In this document: positions 7,636 to 15,234 of the stretch, piece after piece | Position numbering within the stretch: position 1 is the first letter of the stretch | How the letters are laid out: every line of letters begins with the position of its first letter | From: Segniliparus sp051660745 | GTDB taxonomy: Bacteria; Actinomycetota; Actinomycetes; Mycobacteriales; Mycobacteriaceae | Length of the DNA stretch: 64,000 bases | Reading direction: 5' to 3' | NCBI RefSeq assembly: GCF_051660745.1 | Contig: NZ_JBOFQF010000042.1 | Span: 124,001 to 188,000, forward strand | Made by a program: the position numbers and the translations under genes | Notes under the pieces: model-generated | What the model was told of the DNA's origin: nothing | Seen by the model: the letters and a program-made list of their open reading frames with translations, nothing else | The model's database searches: none

Positions 7636-8658
7636 CTACTCGCCGCTATCGTCCGGCCCGGCGTTGTCGTCAGGGCCTTCCCCCGGGCAGTACGGGTACT
7701 GCCCCCAACCGCCCGCGCGGTAGTCGTAGCGCTCGCAGCCCTGGTGCGCGAGCGGAGCGGGGTGGGGGTCGGCGGGCGGCGGAGCGGGCCGGTGCGGCAC
7801 ATTCGGGTCGTCCGGGTCGGGCACGTCAACGTCGACCCAGCCGGGGGTGTGCGGCCACGCGCTGTTCTCGATCCCCGGCGGACGGGCCGTGTCGGGACTC
7901 GTGCCTGCGGGCCATTCCGGCTGCCCCGGCGGCGCCACGCCGGGCACGGCGGTCTCGCCCCAGCCGACGCAGAGGTTCTTGACGACGTCGAACTGCTCTT
8001 CCAGCGAGGTCCAGTCCTTCGTCAGGTCTTGGGCGGAGACCTGGTCGCGCTCGTCGCCGACGATCTCGCCGAACCTCGCGCTCAGCGCGCCCCCGGCGTC
8101 CTGCAGCTCCGCCCACCAGGTCTCGGCGACCAGGGTGTTGATCCGGCGGAACAGCAGCGGGGCCTTGTCCTCGAACTGCTCCACCGCGTCCTGCACCTCG
8201 GGGTCGTTCCACGTCCACTGCTTCGCGGGCGCGGGGCCCGTCGGAGCGGCGGGCGGCGGCGCGGCTTGGTCCGCAGGCTGCTGCGGCGCGGGCTGCTGCG
8301 GGACGGGAGGGCTGGTGTGGCGGGGCTGCAGCGGGTTGCCGTCGGCGGTGTGGGGCGGCTGGTCCGAGCTGGAGCCCTGGCTGTTGGCGCTCTGGGCCGC
8401 CTGCGGCGCGCCCTGCTTGGGCCCGCTCGCCTGCCGTCGCGCTTTCGCGACGTCCAGATCGTGGGCGACCGTGGCCGCGCGCAGCGGGTCCAACGCCTCA
8501 CGCAGCTGGATGTAGTACGTCGTTGCCTGCGGGCACCAGATCGGATGGAAGTCCTGCTCGGCGGTGGCCTGCCCCGCGAGCCCAGTGCCTCCCATGAACA
8601 CAGCGCCCGCCGCCCCGGCGACGGAGAACAGCTTGCTGGTGGCAGCGGTCAATCTCAT
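7636..8658 (-). CDS. Secreted Pro-rich protein, long paralogue
   Basis: Exported protein of 340 residues. Signal peptide MRLTAATSKLFSVAGAAGAVFMGGTGLAGQATA. The domain shared with the neighbouring gene is split: HPIWC and a helix at the start, then a Gln/Pro/Ala-rich linker of about 75 residues, then WTWNDPEVQDAVEQF to VKNLC. A second Pro/Asp-rich segment leads to a small Cys-bearing end, GCERYDYRAGGWGQYPYC. Four Cys in the mature form suggest two disulfides, formed outside the membrane. No known family recognised. It is the upstream member of a two-gene set of secreted proteins; function unknown. Confidence 0.72.
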   Translation of the reverse strand: MRLTAATSKLFSVAGAAGAVFMGGTGLAGQATAEQDFHPIWCPQATTYYIQLREALDPLRAATVAHDLDVAKARRQASGPKQGAPQAAQSANSQGSSSDQPPHTADGNPLQPRHTSPPVPQQPAPQQPADQAAPPPAAPTGPAPAKQWTWNDPEVQDAVEQFEDKAPLLFRRINTLVAETWWAELQDAGGALSARFGEIVGDERDQVSAQDLTKDWTSLEEQFDVVKNLCVGWGETAVPGVAPPGQPEWPAGTSPDTARPPGIENSAWPHTPGWVDVDVPDPDDPNVPHRPAPPPADPHPAPLAHQGCERYDYRAGGWGQYPYCPGEGPDDNAGPDDSGE

Positions 8659-8784
8659 AGCCGACGATCATCCCGCGCGACCTGCGGGCTGGCCACGGCG
8701 CGAATCCGCCCCGCAGGCCTCGAATCCCTCGTCAGACCCGGCGGCGCGCTTGTGCTCCAATTGAGCGGAATAGACCGCGCGATC

Positions 8785-9585
8785 ATGGAGTTTCCGTCTG
8801 GTATGCCCTCGCTGAACACTCATCTTTTCGGCCCCGAGCACGGCCAGCCGATCTTCGCCGTCCACGGGGTCACCGGTTACGGCGGCCGTTTCCGCAGCTG
8901 GGCTGCCGCAGAAGTGCCGCAGGCGCGGGTCATCGCCCCCGATTTGCTCGGCCACGGCCACTCCTCGTGGACCGCTCCGTGGGGCATCGAGGCCCAAGTG
9001 GACGCGCTGGAGGCGGCGCTGCGCGAGCACGCGAGCGGACCGGCGGTGCTCATCGGCCACTCCTACGGCGGCCTGTTGTCCGTGCACCTCGCGAACCGGG
9101 CCCCGGATCTGGTGAAATCCCTGCTCTTGCTGGACCCCGCCATCGGCGCGGGCCGAGAGCGGCTCACGGAGTACGCCGACTGGTTCGTCGACCACCACTC
9201 CTACGCGGACCGGGACGAGGCGTTCGCCGACAAAAAGGGCGAAGCCTGGGCCGACGTGCCGGACGAGGTGCTCGACAGGGAGCTCGACGAGCACTTCGTC
9301 GAGCTGCCCGGCGGGCGGTTCTTCTGGCGGTTCTCCCCCGCCGCCCTGATCGCCAGCTGGAGCGAGCTCGCCCGGCCCTGGGCGCTGCCGCCTGCGGGGA
9401 TCCCGACCACCGTGCTCGTGGCGGAGAAAGTGCAGCCGCCGCTCTTCAACCCCGAGTACGAGAAAGAGCTCCGGGGGCTGCTCGGCGATTCGCTGGTCGT
9501 CACGCGACTCGACGTCGACCACATGGTCCTCGAAGAGCGGCCCGCTGTTGTGGGCGAACTAGCCCGCCTTCACCTTGGCCACTAA
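8785..9585 (+). CDS. Alpha/beta-fold hydrolase
   Basis: Cytoplasmic hydrolase of 266 residues. The oxyanion-hole motif HGVTGYG follows strand 3, the nucleophile elbow GHSYGG carries the catalytic Ser, and DVDHMVLEE near the C-terminus carries the catalytic His. An acid residue is expected around VLVAEKVQ but cannot be assigned. The substrate is unknown; esterase, lipase or lactonase are all possible. The frame is open far upstream, but only from about 8785 does the sequence look like this family; a Met at 8803 is the other candidate start. The 3' end overlaps the convergent lipoprotein gene by 27 bases. Confidence 0.82.
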   Translation: MEFPSGMPSLNTHLFGPEHGQPIFAVHGVTGYGGRFRSWAAAEVPQARVIAPDLLGHGHSSWTAPWGIEAQVDALEAALREHASGPAVLIGHSYGGLLSVHLANRAPDLVKSLLLLDPAIGAGRERLTEYADWFVDHHSYADRDEAFADKKGEAWADVPDEVLDRELDEHFVELPGGRFFWRFSPAALIASWSELARPWALPPAGIPTTVLVAEKVQPPLFNPEYEKELRGLLGDSLVVTRLDVDHMVLEERPAVVGELARLHLGH

Positions 9586-10329
9586 TTTCTGGAACATCGC
9601 GCGGAGCGTCGCCTGGTCGAGCGGCTTCTCGCCGCCTTCGGCGCTCGCCGTGCGGCTGATCGAGCCGAGGACCGTGCTCTGCCCGACCGGCGCCGCGACG
9701 AGCACCCTGGAGAACGCGTACGCGATGCCGGACGGGGATTGGAGCTTCGCCTCCAGCGCGTAGGCGAAGCCGCCGTCCGGCGCGTCCACCGGCGACATCG
9801 CAGCCTGCCCCTGGCCGATCTTCTCGGACGCGGCCGTCAGCTGCCCGCAGCCCGCGAGCGCCTGCCGGTACTGGTCGAGCGGGAGGGGGATGCGGGTGAC
9901 GACGAACGTGAGCGTCGTCGAGGACCGCCGGTCGAGCCCGAGCGAGCTGCGCGCGTCGGCGGAAGTCGGGGCCAGCGGCCCCGCCGCCACGTGGTACGCG
10001 GGCCTTCGCCCCAGCTCCGACAATCCCTCGCAGGCCTGCTGGTCGATCGAGAGATGGTCGAGGGTGAGCTTCGAGTAGTCGGCGAGCCGGGGATCCGCGC
10101 CCTGCCGCTCTTTCCCCTGAGCTTCCTTGCCTTTCGGGCCGAGCTCGAGCATGTCGAGGCCGCGAAGATCGCGGTCGTCGTGGAATTCGTAGCCGTCGGG
10201 GAAATCCTCCTTCGCCAGCGCGAACGAGGCCGGGATCCGCGACGGGTCCGGCGGCGGGGCCGCGGACGAGCATCCGCCCAGCGCGGCGGCCGAGGCGACG
10301 AGGGGTGGCACGAGCCGATTCCAACGCAT
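9559..10329 (-). CDS. Lipoprotein of unknown function
   Basis: Membrane-anchored exported protein of 256 residues. The N-terminus MRWNRLVPPLVASAAALGGCSS has a clear lipobox (LGGC). The mature part begins Pro-rich, then ASFALAKEDFPDGYEFHDDRDLR, reminiscent of the mycobacterial DUF5642 lipoproteins, though I am not certain of the family. Two further Cys (QQACEGL and LAGCGQL) could form a disulfide. ATG 10329 is chosen because the lipobox then lies at the right distance. TATTCT lies 12 bases upstream and overlaps the -10 hexamer of the divergent lipoprotein gene. Confidence 0.75.
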   Translation of the reverse strand: MRWNRLVPPLVASAAALGGCSSAAPPPDPSRIPASFALAKEDFPDGYEFHDDRDLRGLDMLELGPKGKEAQGKERQGADPRLADYSKLTLDHLSIDQQACEGLSELGRRPAYHVAAGPLAPTSADARSSLGLDRRSSTTLTFVVTRIPLPLDQYRQALAGCGQLTAASEKIGQGQAAMSPVDAPDGGFAYALEAKLQSPSGIAYAFSRVLVAAPVGQSTVLGSISRTASAEGGEKPLDQATLRAMFQKLVAKVKAG

Positions 10330-10340
10330 CTCGTGAAGCC

Positions 10341-10347
10341 TAGAATA
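10341..10347. promoter_or_regulatory. Shared bidirectional -10 element
   Basis: The heptamer TAGAATA reads TAGAAT on the + strand and TATTCT on the - strand. Only 25 bases separate the two divergent lipoprotein start codons, so one symmetrical AT-rich element probably serves as the -10 box of both. The + gene would be leaderless; the - gene would have a leader of a few bases. Confidence 0.6.
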
Positions 10348-10354
10348 GGCAGCT

Positions 10355-11029
10355 GTGCGTCCGCCCGGTGTCCCCTGTCTCGGTCCCTTGCTCCGTCTCG
10401 GCCCGGTCCGGCTCGTGGCCGGGCTCGCCCCGCTCGTGCTGAGCGCGGGCTGCGGGTTCATCACCGGGAACGACCGCGTCACCATCGCGACCGCCACGGT
10501 CACCGTGACGCCGGAGAGCAGCAGCCAACCGCCGACCGCCGCGAGCACGAGCCCCGTCGCCGCGCCTGCGGCCCCGAACGAGCCCGCCGAGCTGCACGAC
10601 CTCCAGCTCGGCGACCCCTCGGCGTTCACGAACGGGCCGGGGCGTTGGTCGTTCTCGACCGCGTCGGGAACCGCTGTCTGCAAATTCGTCGCGGGAGAGA
10701 ACGGCTTCTGCCACGTCACAGACGACTCCGGGCCCGCGTGGAGCCCCAGCTCGGTCTGCGACCTGCATCGCGACCAGGACCCCGACGGCGCCCAGTCCAG
10801 CCTGGTCGGCTGGGACGGGGACTACCGGCAAAAGGCGTGCCACACCCTGCTCGGCGGCGACTGGCCCGACTCGGCCCCCGCACTTGCAGACGGGAAGAAA
10901 CTGATCCTCCAAGTGGACCCCGACCATGGGGCCACGGTCACATGCGGCCAGCGAGGCGAAGGCCTCACCTGCGCGAACAGCGCAGGCCACGGCTTCACGA
11001 TCAGCAAAGGCTCCGTGAAGCTCTGGTAG
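10355..11029 (+). CDS. Lipoprotein, divergent partner
   Basis: Exported lipoprotein of 224 residues. The GTG start gives a signal peptide with hydrophobic core and lipobox LSAGC. A Ser/Thr/Ala/Pro linker (about 45-75) leads to a globular part with many Cys (VCKF, GFCHV, VCDLHRD, KACHTL, VTCGQ, LTCANS), likely three disulfides. It resembles small secreted actinobacterial proteins with no known role. TAGAAT ends eight bases before the GTG, predicting a leaderless transcript. It is head-to-head with another lipoprotein gene. Confidence 0.72.
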   Translation: MRPPGVPCLGPLLRLGPVRLVAGLAPLVLSAGCGFITGNDRVTIATATVTVTPESSSQPPTAASTSPVAAPAAPNEPAELHDLQLGDPSAFTNGPGRWSFSTASGTAVCKFVAGENGFCHVTDDSGPAWSPSSVCDLHRDQDPDGAQSSLVGWDGDYRQKACHTLLGGDWPDSAPALADGKKLILQVDPDHGATVTCGQRGEGLTCANSAGHGFTISKGSVKLW

Positions 11030-11116
11030 CGGAGCGGCCTCGTTCCGCACTCCTTCGAGCCGTCTTCGAGCCGCCCTTTCCCGAGCCGGCCCTCCCCCGG
11101 CCACCGTCTCAAATCC

Positions 11117-11130
11117 TCACGAAATCGTGA
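11117..11130. promoter_or_regulatory. 14-base palindrome upstream of the desaturase gene
   Basis: TCACGAAATCGTGA is a perfect inverted repeat, 6-base arms around AA. It lies about 130 bases upstream of the desaturase start, near possible promoter sequence (TACCAT around 11153). Size and symmetry suit a TetR or GntR dimer, but the regulator is unknown. Confidence 0.4.
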
Positions 11131-11261
11131 TGTGGAAAAAGTGATTCAGGCAATACCATAAGAACCGAGCAAGAGCGACACACGGCTTAGCTTGCACCGA
11201 AGAACAATGTGGTTCGCCGGGAATCTCCCCGAAGTGGTCCATATTTCGAGAGGAGAGAAGC

Positions 11262-12227
11262 TTGGCCGAACATCTGACCCAAATCGGGATATTGCGAGAG
11301 CTCGAACCCGTCGCCGAGCAGGAGGTGAACCGTCACCTCTCGCTGGCGAAGCCTTGGCACCCGCATGACTACGTGCCATGGGACGAGGGCCGCAACTTCG
11401 CCGCCATGGGCGGGACGGACTGGGACCCCGAACAGTCCCGGCTCTCCGAGCTGGCGAAAGCCGCGCTGGTCGTCAACCTCCTCACCGAGGACAACCTGCC
11501 CGCCTACCATCGCGACATCGCCGCCGCGTTCACCCGCGAGAGCGCCTGGGGCACATGGGTCGGCCGGTGGACCGCCGAGGAGAACCGGCACGGCATCGTC
11601 ATCCGCGACTATCTCGTGGTCACCCGAGGCGTCGACCCGGTGGCGCTGGAGAACGACCGGATGACGCACATGACCAACGGGTTCGAGCCGATCCTGTCGA
11701 TCCCCCCAGGCACCCCCGAGCTCTTCCTGCACACCCTCGCGTACGTGACGTTCCAGGAGCTGGCCACCCGGATCAGCCACCGCAACACCGGACAAGTGTG
11801 CGCGGACCCGGTCGCCGAGCGGATGCTGCAACGGATCGCCACCGACGAGAACCTGCACATGGTCTTCTACCGCAACGTCTTCGAGGCTGCCTTCGAAGCC
11901 GTCCCCGATCTGGCGATGGAGGCGGTCACCGCGATCGTGACGCATTTCCAGATGCCGGGGACCGGGATGCCGAACTTCCGCCGCAACGGCGTGCTCATGG
12001 CCAAGCACGGCATCTACGACCTGAGCCAACACCTCGGCGAGGTGGTCAAACCGGTCCTGCGGCGCTGGCGCGTCTTCGAGCGGGCCGACCTCGGCGGCCG
12101 AGGCGAGAAGGCCCGCGACGAGCTCGCCGCGTACCTCGAAGACATGGAGACCGTGAAAGTCCCGCGATTCGAGGAACAACGCGACCGATCCCTCGCCCGC
12201 GACCGCGAGCGCGGCGTTTTCGTCTAA
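11262..12227 (+). CDS. Acyl-[acyl-carrier-protein] desaturase (DesA type)
   Basis: Soluble di-iron desaturase that introduces a double bond into acyl chains bound to carrier protein, in mycobacteria linked to mycolic acid synthesis. 321 residues, mainly helical. The two iron-binding motifs are visible as AEENRHG and TDENLHM (ExxH pairs), with additional Glu ligands expected at LLTEDNL and FQELATR. The TTG start is chosen because AGGAGA lies about 10 bases upstream and the sequence then begins MAEHLTQIGILRELEPV, as in the family. The last four bases overlap the convergent DUF4383 gene. Which of the DesA1-DesA3-like roles it has cannot be told. Confidence 0.93.
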   Translation: MAEHLTQIGILRELEPVAEQEVNRHLSLAKPWHPHDYVPWDEGRNFAAMGGTDWDPEQSRLSELAKAALVVNLLTEDNLPAYHRDIAAAFTRESAWGTWVGRWTAEENRHGIVIRDYLVVTRGVDPVALENDRMTHMTNGFEPILSIPPGTPELFLHTLAYVTFQELATRISHRNTGQVCADPVAERMLQRIATDENLHMVFYRNVFEAAFEAVPDLAMEAVTAIVTHFQMPGTGMPNFRRNGVLMAKHGIYDLSQHLGEVVKPVLRRWRVFERADLGGRGEKARDELAAYLEDMETVKVPRFEEQRDRSLARDRERGVFV

Positions 12228-12703
12228 CCCCGCGACCGCCTGGGGCCTCCCCAGATCGAGCCGCCCACAGCCAAGACCGTCACCGGGGCGAGCACCAGCA
12301 GCCCTTCGACGACGTGTACCCAGTTCCCGAAGGCGTCGACGGCCATGAAGCCGAGGACGTTCGTGCCGCCCGCGAGGCCGAGCGCCCCCACCACCAGATA
12401 CACCTGGCCGCAGACGAGGCCGTAGACCAACGCGGCGCGAGGTCCCTTGCGGACCTGGGCCAAACCCACGACGCCGGTGACGAAATGGAACAGAGCATGC
12501 CATCCGTTCACTGTGACCGGGATGAACCCGAGCAGCATGATGGTGCACGACTGCATCGAATGCCCGAACGAGAAGCTCGGGCACATCGCATACGCCACCG
12601 GCCCGTTGCTAGTGAACCACACCGCCATGGCGAGGAGGAACAGCTGCTCGGGCGAGCGTCGGATGCCAGCAATGCGCCGGCTGAGGGCGGGAAGGACTGC
12701 CAC
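12224..12703 (-). CDS. DUF4383 membrane protein
   Basis: Small integral membrane protein of 159 residues with four predicted helices: LFLLAMAVWFTSNGPVAYAM, IMLLGFIPVTVNGWHALFHF, LVYGLVCGQVYLVVGALGL and HVVEGLLVLAPVTVLAVGG. The pattern N-W-H-x-L-F-H in the second segment is typical of DUF4383 proteins, whose role is unknown. GTG at 12703 is used; AAGGAG lies nine to ten bases upstream. The alcohol dehydrogenase gene is 27 bases upstream on the same strand, so the two may form an operon. Confidence 0.78.
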   Translation of the reverse strand: MAVLPALSRRIAGIRRSPEQLFLLAMAVWFTSNGPVAYAMCPSFSFGHSMQSCTIMLLGFIPVTVNGWHALFHFVTGVVGLAQVRKGPRAALVYGLVCGQVYLVVGALGLAGGTNVLGFMAVDAFGNWVHVVEGLLVLAPVTVLAVGGSIWGGPRRSRG

Positions 12704-12730
12704 GTGCGGTTTCTCCTTGTTCGAGACGGG

Positions 12731-13855
12731 TCAGGACAGGGGCGGACGGTGCAGGACGAGTTTGGTCGTGCGTGCGGCGTAGGCGCTCGGGGCCTCGTCG
12801 AAGTCGGCGAGCTCCGTGGTGACCTTCTCCGCGGGGAAATCGTTGTCGCGCACCCAGTCGAGCAATTCGGGCAGCACGGCGCGGGGGTGGGACACCCCGA
12901 GACGCAAGGTGACGTCGTTCGCGTACATGTGCATCAATGGGATTCCCGTATTGGCGGCGACGTAGTAGCCGACCGCTGTGCACACCCCGCCGGGCGCAGT
13001 GGAGCGGATAGCGGCGCGGATGCCCGCCGTGCTGCTCGAAGCCTCCACGACCACGTCGTAGGCGCCCTCGGGCCGGGTGGAGCGGCGTGAGCGCTCACGT
13101 GCGGTCGCGCCGAGCGATTCGGCGATCGCCATCCTGCGGGAGCTGGAGTCGACGTAGTCGACCGACGCGCCGTGCGCGGCAGCGAGCCCTGCCGCGTAAA
13201 GGCCGATCGACTGCGCTCCGCCGCCGACCACCAGCACCGTCGCCCCTGGCCGCGACCTCAGATACGGCACGACGGCGCGCCATCCGTCGGCGAGGTTGTC
13301 CGAGGCCGCCGCGACCCGCAGCGGGTCGAGCCCGTCAGGGACGCGGACCAGCATGTGGTCGGCGTGCGGGACCCGGAGGAGATCGCTCGCCATGCCGCCA
13401 TACGGCCCGCTCGCCCGGCCGAAGCCGTACGCCGAGAGCACACGCTCCGCCCCGTCCTCGCGCCGGGCGGCCGAGCACTTCGAAGTCAGGCCCCGACGAC
13501 AGTTGCCGCACCGGCCGCAGGACACCGCCCACGGGACGACGACCTTGTCGCCCGCGCGCACCCCGGTGACAGCGGTCCCGACCTCCACGACCTCCGCGAC
13601 GCACTCATGCCCGATCGGGAACGGCCCGGCGAACGGCACGGGCCCGCAGATGCCGCCGACGGCGGGGTCCAACAGCCCCGCGCGCAGCCCCGCCTGCATG
13701 ACGCGGGAGACGTTGCGGTGGATCGGCAGGCAGTCGCCGTCGCAGCGGCTCACGACGAATGGCCGGACGATCGCGTCCTCGTCGCCAGACAGCGCGGGCT
13801 CTGGCCGGTCGAACCACGCCAGCTTGCCCGCGGCGACCAAATTGAGCTCGCGCAT
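12731..13855 (-). CDS. Zinc-dependent alcohol dehydrogenase (MDR family)
   Basis: NAD(P)-dependent medium-chain dehydrogenase, 374 residues. Zinc-enzyme signature FPIGHECVAEV (catalytic zinc) and CGRCGNCRRGLTSKC (structural zinc lobe), with an early CDGDC carrying another catalytic-zinc ligand. The nucleotide-binding fold is seen at VLVVGGGAQSIGLYAAGLA. The substrate is unknown; the sequence most resembles glutathione-independent or threonine-dehydrogenase-like members. It is divergent from a TetR regulator with an AT-rich palindrome between them, so induction by an alcohol- or aldehyde-like effector is likely. Confidence 0.88.
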   Translation of the reverse strand: MRELNLVAAGKLAWFDRPEPALSGDEDAIVRPFVVSRCDGDCLPIHRNVSRVMQAGLRAGLLDPAVGGICGPVPFAGPFPIGHECVAEVVEVGTAVTGVRAGDKVVVPWAVSCGRCGNCRRGLTSKCSAARREDGAERVLSAYGFGRASGPYGGMASDLLRVPHADHMLVRVPDGLDPLRVAAASDNLADGWRAVVPYLRSRPGATVLVVGGGAQSIGLYAAGLAAAHGASVDYVDSSSRRMAIAESLGATARERSRRSTRPEGAYDVVVEASSSTAGIRAAIRSTAPGGVCTAVGYYVAANTGIPLMHMYANDVTLRLGVSHPRAVLPELLDWVRDNDFPAEKVTTELADFDEAPSAYAARTTKLVLHRPPLS

Positions 13856-13882
13856 CGTTTCTCCTCGTGCATCAGATGAATC

Positions 13883-13912
13883 AAAATATGATAGTAGTCA
13901 TATCATAATTTT
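13883..13912. promoter_or_regulatory. Operator-like palindrome between ADH and TetR genes
   Basis: AAAATATGATA, then GTAGTCA, then TATCATAATTTT: the arms match except for one inserted T. It is one of the most AT-rich stretches around, placed 28 bases before the dehydrogenase start and 56 before the regulator start. It probably contains both promoters and the TetR binding site. Confidence 0.7.
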
Positions 13913-13967
13913 CTTCGTCCGCCACATCGTGAGAACATGCACGTCGCGAGAAAGGAGCCACAGCGCC

Positions 13968-14528
13968 ATGAGCAGAGACACCCGGAGCAAGATGGTCCGC
14001 AGCGCCGCCGTCATGCTGCGGCGGCACGGGATCCACGGCACGTCCTTCGGGAAAGTGCTGGAGCACTCCGGCGCCCCACGGGGCTCCATCAGCCACCACT
14101 TCCCCGGCGGCAAGACGGAAATGATCGTGGCGGCGGTCGAAGCCGCGGGCGAAGAGGTCGCCGCCCAATTGCGCGGCCTCGTGGCGGCGGGGGCCAGCGC
14201 GAGCGACCTGGTCGCGGGAGTCTGCGGCTATTTCGAGCACGGGCTGGCGCAGACCGACTTCCGCGCGGGCTGCCCGGTGGCCGCCGCGGCCTACGAAGGG
14301 TACGACATCCCCGAGCTGCGGGAGAGCGCCCGGGCCGCGATCGAGAAATGGACGACAGCACTGGCCGGGTCGCTTCGCGCCGAGGGCCGCCCCGAGACGG
14401 AGGCCGAAGCGCTCGCCCAGGTGTGCGTGGCCGCGATCGAAGGCGCGGTCATGATGGCGAGGGTCCAGCGCTCCACACGGCCCATCGACACGGTCCGCGC
14501 GCAACTCGTCGCGCTGACCACGCCATGA
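13968..14528 (+). CDS. TetR/AcrR-family regulator
   Basis: DNA-binding repressor of 186 residues. The N-terminal helix-turn-helix is visible at GIHGTSFGKVLEHSGAPRGSISHHFPGGK, close to the LmrA/YxaF-like group (SHHFPGGK). The C-terminal ligand domain contains GCPVAAAAYEG, also typical of that group. ATG 13968 follows GAAAGGAG at a good distance. The gene is divergent from the alcohol dehydrogenase, with an inverted repeat in between; it most likely represses that operon and itself. The effector is unknown. Confidence 0.88.
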   Translation: MSRDTRSKMVRSAAVMLRRHGIHGTSFGKVLEHSGAPRGSISHHFPGGKTEMIVAAVEAAGEEVAAQLRGLVAAGASASDLVAGVCGYFEHGLAQTDFRAGCPVAAAAYEGYDIPELRESARAAIEKWTTALAGSLRAEGRPETEAEALAQVCVAAIEGAVMMARVQRSTRPIDTVRAQLVALTTP

Positions 14529-14545
14529 CCATCCCTGGCCGCGGG

Positions 14546-14619
14546 TGCGCGTGGAGGGATTCGAACCCCCGACAACTGGTGTGTAAAACCAGTGCTCTAA
14601 CCACCTGAGCTACACGCGC
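14546..14619 (-). tRNA. tRNA-Val, anticodon TAC
   Basis: Full cloverleaf on the minus strand: acceptor GCGCGTG/CACGCGC, D-arm GCTC...GAGC, anticodon stem CTGGT/ACCAG around loop TTTACAC, T-arm GGGGG-TTCGAAT-CCCTC. Anticodon TAC reads GTA. The CCA end is not encoded. Confidence 0.95.
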
Positions 14620-14751
14620 TGGGACGCAAGCATCATAGCGGACATCGCCTCTAGCTGCGAGTTTGACGAGCCCGCCCTTCCCCTGTTTGCCCGAGGACGT
14701 GGCCTGCCCCGGTTTCCGCCGCGCGTGGCGGCAGCTGCGCGCGAGCGCGGG

Positions 14752-15060
14752 CTACGAGAGCGCGACTTCCTTTCCGGCGACCGCCGCGCGCTTGAGCTCT
14801 GCCATTTCGTCGAGCACCTCGTCGAGAAGGGCCAGATCCCCGAAGAACGGGCTCGACCTCGCGTCCTCCCCCCCGGCAAGGGCGATGTCGACCTCGTCGA
14901 TGACCGCGTTCCACACCTGCACCGATTCCGTCATCGTCAACGACTTGCGCCCAGACTCCAGCGAGTCCGCGAACGCCGGGTCATAACGGCGCACTGCGGT
15001 CAGCACCGCAGCGCGCGCCCTCTCTCCCAACGAAACCGAAACATCTTCGACCTGCGCCAT
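14752..15060 (-). CDS. Conserved hypothetical protein, 102 residues
   Basis: Hydrophilic helical protein (MAQVEDVSVSLGERARAAVLTAVRR ... LLDEVLDEMAELKRAAVAGK). No signal peptide or membrane segment. The frame is open to 15093, but ATG 15060, after GAAGGCGG, gives a compact start. It lies close to tRNA-Val on the same strand. No family recognised; the charged amphipathic C-terminal helix suggests protein-protein contacts only. Confidence 0.6.
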   Translation of the reverse strand: MAQVEDVSVSLGERARAAVLTAVRRYDPAFADSLESGRKSLTMTESVQVWNAVIDEVDIALAGGEDARSSPFFGDLALLDEVLDEMAELKRAAVAGKEVALS

Positions 15061-15234
15061 CACGACCGCCTTCTTCTTTGGCCCGAACAACACGTGTCAC
15101 AGAATAATAACGAACCAATAAAGACGGGCAGCTCAGGAGCCGCCGATTCGGACAGGTCTCACAACGAGCGCCCAATATGGGTCACGGCACGTTCCGCCCC
15201 GGGCGCCCCAGTCGGGCCGCGAGCAGCCCGTGGC

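Noticed and set aside
7681..7712. A GC-rich stretch with GGGCAGTACGGGTACTGCCC resembling the palindromic repeat
   Set aside because: It encodes the conserved Cys-bearing end of the secreted protein and lacks the repeat's TCCCCCAC and GGGAGG halves.
7000..8784. Long upstream extension of the alpha/beta hydrolase frame
   Set aside because: It is antisense to two secreted-protein genes and lacks family similarity; the hydrolase begins near 8785.
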